DNA of 7,929 bases, from contig NZ_CALLVP010000056.1 of NCBI RefSeq assembly GCF_938010505.1, positions 1-7,929 of the forward strand. Direction: 5' to 3'. Both the position numbers and the translations under genes were made by a program. This document shows, one piece after another, positions 5,312-7,929 of the stretch. Under the pieces are notes generated by a model. It made no database searches, was not told the DNA's origin, and saw only the letters and a list, made by a program, of their open reading frames with translations. The stretch comes from an uncultured Veillonella sp. (GTDB lineage Bacteria > Bacillota > Negativicutes > Veillonellales > Veillonellaceae). Positions within the stretch are counted from its first letter, which is position 1, and each line of letters starts with the position of its first letter.

Positions 5312-6838
5312 TTATTTCTTAGGTTGTCTATCCTCTTCTAATTTTTGACCATCTTTTTGTTGCCCTTCCGTCGTACCAGGTCGATCTTCTCGTGGAACAT
5401 AGTAACGGCTAAACTTATCTACTCGACTTGTTGATGGCATATAAGCAACAATTTCACCCTTTCTTGCCTCTACAGACTTGATGTACTCAGCATCTGCTTT
5501 TTCAACCTCAGCTATTTTGTCTTTTAAAAGAGCTTCTATAAGCTTTTTGCGTTCTTCCGCTTTTGTCTTCAACGCTTTGTACACCTTACCGTATGGTGTA
5601 ATAATCTTTGCTTCATTCCCCATTAAAATGGAAATAGTTTGATCAATATTAAGTTTTTCAGTAAGTGCCTGCCCTTTTAAGAAGCTATTAAACAAACGTC
5701 CAGTTCCATGACTAGTCTTAAGTCTATTAAGCTCTGTAACATTTAAAGTTTCCCACTCATATTTGGCATTTGCCAGTTCATGAATGCGATATAATTCAGC
5801 GGTCAAAGTATTTGCTTCATTAGCAGAGGCATAATAGCCACCACCGGCTTGCGCAATTTGTCTCAATAGTGCATCCTGATTCGCATCGACATTAAACCCT
5901 ATGATGCCCAGTATTACATTGGTTTTACCGCCTTTTAACTTTTCCGCCATAGCCACAGGGTCACCATCGCAAGTCTCGATACCATCGGTGATGATGTACA
6001 AGATATTAACATCCTTTTCACCGGTAAATTGGCTCAAATCAGCGGTGCCTTTTTCAATGGATTTGGCAACGGATGTCCAGCCGGTCGGTTGAATCGGAGA
6101 CATTACAGATTTTATTTTTTCACGATCAAGCTTTGTTATTGGTTGTAACAATTCATTAGCGCCGCAAGATTCCGCTCGTTTTTCCGCCGTATTATCACCT
6201 AAGTGACCAAATACGCGCAATCCTACATTAGCATTATCCGGCAAGGTCGTTAAAATTTCATTAATTGAATTTTTAGCGATATCCATCATGCTTTTACCTT
6301 GTATTTCATTGACCATGGATCCGCTGGCATCCAACACAATCTCAAGATTCAATTGTGTATTTTCCTTAATCGGTTGCTTTGTAAATGGATGAATTTTATC
6401 CTTTTGGAACACGAAATAGGAATATCGATCCAAATCTTCTATAGGCTCATAATCATAAGCAGATACATAGAGGATTTGATTAAATAATCGATTAATCTCA
6501 GCTTCCGATGCGTCCTCAGGAACTGGTTTAACATCTTTAAACTGTTTTTCTACAAGACTCTTCCAAACTGCATATTCATCTTCAGTCCCTTTTTGAGAGT
6601 AAAATCCATAAGGGGTTTTACGAGGATGAACTACACCCGGTGCACCATTCACAATGGCATCATAGGTATAAACTGGATCTTTTAAATCACCATTTATCCC
6701 TTTGCCACGTTGCGCCTCATCTTCACTCATAGAGGAAGTGATATTGTTAATAGGATTATCCTTCCCACATCCGGCTGCGGTTACCAATAGCATGGCTGAT
6801 ATCATCGCAATAAATAATTTCGATCGTAACTTACTCAT
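5312..6838 (-). CDS. VWA-domain lipoprotein
   Basis: This 508-residue protein has an N-terminal lipoprotein signal: basic MSKLRSK, a hydrophobic stretch 8-20 and the lipobox AAGC ending at Cys24. It is therefore predicted to be lipid-anchored outside the cytoplasmic membrane. Residues about 163-350 form a von Willebrand factor A domain with a complete metal-ion-dependent adhesion site: DASGS (Asp170, Ser172, Ser174), Thr255 in PTGWTS, and Asp285 in ITDGIE. Two cysteines, Cys225 (ESCGAN) and Cys290 (ETCDGDP), lie on the metal-site loops and could form a disulfide. The region before the VWA domain (25-160) is unfamiliar. The C-terminal part (about 415-465) is a charged helix, possibly coiled coil, followed by a polar tail rich in Gln, Asp and Lys. 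GAGGG lies 7 nt before the ATG at 6838. VWA lipoproteins commonly bind proteins or assemble complexes, but the partner is unknown. The gene has its own terminator and no functional neighbour. Confidence 0.9.
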   Translation of the reverse strand: MSKLRSKLFIAMISAMLLVTAAGCGKDNPINNITSSMSEDEAQRGKGINGDLKDPVYTYDAIVNGAPGVVHPRKTPYGFYSQKGTEDEYAVWKSLVEKQFKDVKPVPEDASEAEINRLFNQILYVSAYDYEPIEDLDRYSYFVFQKDKIHPFTKQPIKENTQLNLEIVLDASGSMVNEIQGKSMMDIAKNSINEILTTLPDNANVGLRVFGHLGDNTAEKRAESCGANELLQPITKLDREKIKSVMSPIQPTGWTSVAKSIEKGTADLSQFTGEKDVNILYIITDGIETCDGDPVAMAEKLKGGKTNVILGIIGFNVDANQDALLRQIAQAGGGYYASANEANTLTAELYRIHELANAKYEWETLNVTELNRLKTSHGTGRLFNSFLKGQALTEKLNIDQTISILMGNEAKIITPYGKVYKALKTKAEERKKLIEALLKDKIAEVEKADAEYIKSVEARKGEIVAYMPSTSRVDKFSRYYVPREDRPGTTEGQQKDGQKLEEDRQPKK

Positions 6839-6865
6839 ATGCAGGCCCTCATAACATTCTCGTTC

Positions 6866-6893
6866 TTAATACACATTTTAATTATTTTGTAAG
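6866..6893 (-). promoter_or_regulatory. weak candidate promoter of the VWA lipoprotein gene
   Basis: On the minus strand CTTACA (6888-6893, 4/6) and TATTAA (6866-6871) are 16 bp apart. The -35 hexamer lies inside one arm of the 9-bp inverted repeat (6886-6919), so binding of a protein to that repeat would affect it. No better promoter is visible in the 140-bp gap. Confidence 0.3.
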
Positions 6894-6919
6894 CATATTC
6901 CTTGGCTCAAGCTTACAAA
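6886..6919. repeat. 9-bp inverted repeat between moaC and the VWA gene
   Basis: TTTGTAAGC (6886-6894) and GCTTACAAA (6911-6919) are perfect reverse complements around a 16-nt spacer. No T run follows on the minus strand, so it is a poor intrinsic terminator for moaC. It could be a factor-assisted terminator or an operator for the lipoprotein gene. Confidence 0.6.
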
Positions 6920-6980
6920 GATTATTATTTCTAATATACTAATTTATCATGAAAGCATCATGACTGATTTACTTGATACA

Positions 6981-7481
6981 TTACCGTACAAAATGTCCGC
7001 TTTTACCGCCCTCTTTTTCAACGAGGTATGTAGGTCCTATAATCATCCCCTTATCAATAGCTTTACACATATCGTATACTGTTAAAAGTCCTACTTGAAC
7101 CGCTGTAAGTGCTTCCATTTCAACACCTGTCTTTCCTGTCGTTTTTACGGTAGCTCGAACCTTAACAGCACGATTATGTGTAGCATCTGTACAGGCTGGA
7201 CTTTCACCATCAACAAGAGTGCAATGCACCTCAACCTTAGTCAATGCCAACGGATGGCAAAGCGGAATGAGAGCACTCGTCTGTTTAGACCCCATGATAG
7301 CTGCCAATTGAGCAACACTAAGAACATCTCCCTTTTTTATAGTTCCTGTCGCAATACGCTCGTAAATAGCATCATTAATAGCAATAAAGCCTTCTGCCAC
7401 AGCAGTACGTGTTGTAATATCCTTATCTGATACATCTACCATCCAAGCATTTCCATCTTGATCAAAATGTGTTAAATCCAT
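6981..7481 (-). CDS. moaC: cyclic pyranopterin monophosphate synthase
   Basis: This enzyme converts the MoaA product 3',8-cyclo-7,8-dihydro-GTP to cyclic pyranopterin monophosphate, an early cytoplasmic step of molybdenum cofactor synthesis. The 166 residues are full length. Diagnostic stretches are MVDVSDK (14-20), KKGDVL (49-54) with catalytic Lys50, LIPLCHPL (71-78) with Cys75-His76, KTGVEMEALTA (117-127) with Glu121 and Glu123, and TVYDMCKA (134-141) with Asp137 and Lys140. These correspond to the known active-site residues of E. coli MoaC. The C-terminus GGKSGHF is also typical. An AAGGAT ribosome binding site lies 5 nt before the ATG at 7481. No other Moco gene is adjacent; it is divergent from the UPF0173 gene. 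Its product implies a molybdo- or tungsto-enzyme elsewhere in the genome. Confidence 0.97.
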   Translation of the reverse strand: MDLTHFDQDGNAWMVDVSDKDITTRTAVAEGFIAINDAIYERIATGTIKKGDVLSVAQLAAIMGSKQTSALIPLCHPLALTKVEVHCTLVDGESPACTDATHNRAVKVRATVKTTGKTGVEMEALTAVQVGLLTVYDMCKAIDKGMIIGPTYLVEKEGGKSGHFVR

Positions 7482-7534
7482 AATACATCCTTACAAATAT
7501 GCATAAATTATCACCAATAGTTTTATTTTCATTT

Positions 7535-7566
7535 ATTATATTATACAATAGAATTAACAATTGTAT
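7535..7566. promoter_or_regulatory. divergent moaC / UPF0173 promoter region with dyad
   Basis: The 107-bp gap between the two start codons is very AT-rich. On the minus strand it contains two overlapping TATAAT-like -10 hexamers for moaC (about 7535-7545), with no good -35. ATACAAT (7543-7549) and ATTGTAT (7560-7566) form a perfect 7-bp inverted repeat with a 10-nt spacer that overlaps the first of these hexamers. I cannot define the plus-strand promoter with any confidence. Confidence 0.3.
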
Positions 7567-7588
7567 GTATAAGGAAGGAAGTGTTCCT

Positions 7589-7929
7589 ATGAAAACAAAA
7601 CTAACTTATTTTGGTCACGCTTGCTTTATGCTCACTCGCGGTGATGTATCCATGATTTTTGACCCATTCTTGACCGGCAATACATGGGATATCGCTAAAA
7701 AAGAAGATATTAAATGCCAATATATCTTTGTCAGCCATGGTCATGACGATCACTATGGTGACACGGATTTCATTGCTAAAGCAAATGATGCACTCGTTAT
7801 CTCTACAGCAGAGGTAGCAGGTAAAGCCGCAGCGGCTGGTTGCCGCGCTCATGCTATGCATTTAGGTGGCAAGTTCGACTTTGAATTCGGTTCTGTTCGA
7901 ATGGTTCCTGCCTTCCACGGCGCTGGCAT
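7589..7929 (+). CDS. UPF0173 metal-dependent hydrolase (metallo-beta-lactamase fold), partial
   Basis: The frame opens at ATG 7589, 7 nt after an AAGGAAGGAAG ribosome binding site, and stays open for 113 codons to the right edge. The family is about 225-230 residues, so roughly half is present. The start TKLTYFGHACF (3-13), the strand DPFLTGN (25-31) and the metal-binding signature SHGHDDHYGD (49-58: His50, His52, Asp54, His55) match the UPF0173 (Bacillus YtkL-like) branch of the metallo-beta-lactamase superfamily. A third metal ligand, His110 in PAFHGAG, follows. Members are predicted two-metal hydrolases without a well-established substrate. It is the only plus-strand gene here and is transcribed away from moaC. 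Confidence 0.93.
   Translation, partial: MKTKLTYFGHACFMLTRGDVSMIFDPFLTGNTWDIAKKEDIKCQYIFVSHGHDDHYGDTDFIAKANDALVISTAEVAGKAAAAGCRAHAMHLGGKFDFEFGSVRMVPAFHGAG

Noticed and set aside
6946..6964. ATCATGA direct/inverted repeat downstream of moaC, considered as a terminator
   Set aside because: The 6-bp self-complementary TCATGA units give a weak stem, and there is no T run on the minus strand. This is likely chance in AT-rich DNA.
7601..7861. Minus-strand open frame of 86 residues opposite the UPF0173 gene
   Set aside because: It is wholly antisense to a clearly recognisable protein with an HxHxDH motif. Its Cys- and Ser-rich composition and lack of a family signature mark it as a shadow.
1..7929. 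A novel defence, mobile or multi-gene system
   Set aside because: Every sizeable open frame with coding character is a housekeeping gene or a single envelope protein. There are no repeats, integrase, transposase, nuclease or toxin-antitoxin signatures, and no abrupt composition change visible by eye.

Overview
The window looks like an ordinary chromosomal stretch of a low-GC (roughly 40% by eye) Firmicute-type bacterium. My best guess is a diderm Firmicute of the Negativicutes, close to Veillonella. The guess rests on the gene set (TypA, a YlbF-family protein, a type II MurB with Firmicute-like motifs, a UPF0173 hydrolase), strong GGAGG-type ribosome binding sites, and a secreted DUF4198 protein beside another secreted protein. 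It is from memory, not from a search. I see no phage, insertion sequence, CRISPR array, rRNA or tRNA.

Layout from left to right. All genes are on the minus strand except the last. Positions 1-95 hold the N-terminus of a secreted protein that runs off the left edge. A clear intrinsic terminator (173-203) separates it from a secreted DUF4198 protein (241-960). The next intergenic stretch (961-1228) carries the likely DUF4198 promoters, a Fur-like palindrome and the strong typA terminator. The translational GTPase gene typA/bipA (1229-3040) has a near-consensus promoter at 3135-3164. That promoter directly abuts the long terminator of the murB operon (3165-3229).

A YlbF-family gene (4137-4502) and murB (3233-4162) overlap by 26 bp and form a unit. 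Upstream of them is a tRNA methyltransferase gene of the TrmL type (4617-5102), whose start is GTG rather than the longer open frame. Its leader contains a perfect 13-bp tandem duplication. A lipoprotein with a von Willebrand factor A domain (5312-6838) has its own terminator (5267-5304). moaC (6981-7481), for molybdenum cofactor synthesis, stands alone. It is divergent from a plus-strand UPF0173 metallo-beta-lactamase-fold hydrolase (7589 to the right edge, incomplete).

Functionally the genes are mostly housekeeping: ribosome-associated GTPase, peptidoglycan precursor synthesis, tRNA wobble methylation and Moco synthesis. Two envelope proteins of unknown role (DUF4198 and the VWA lipoprotein) are the least understood. 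I found no convincing new multi-gene system. The points that deserve a second look are regulatory and start-site details, plus the two envelope proteins.
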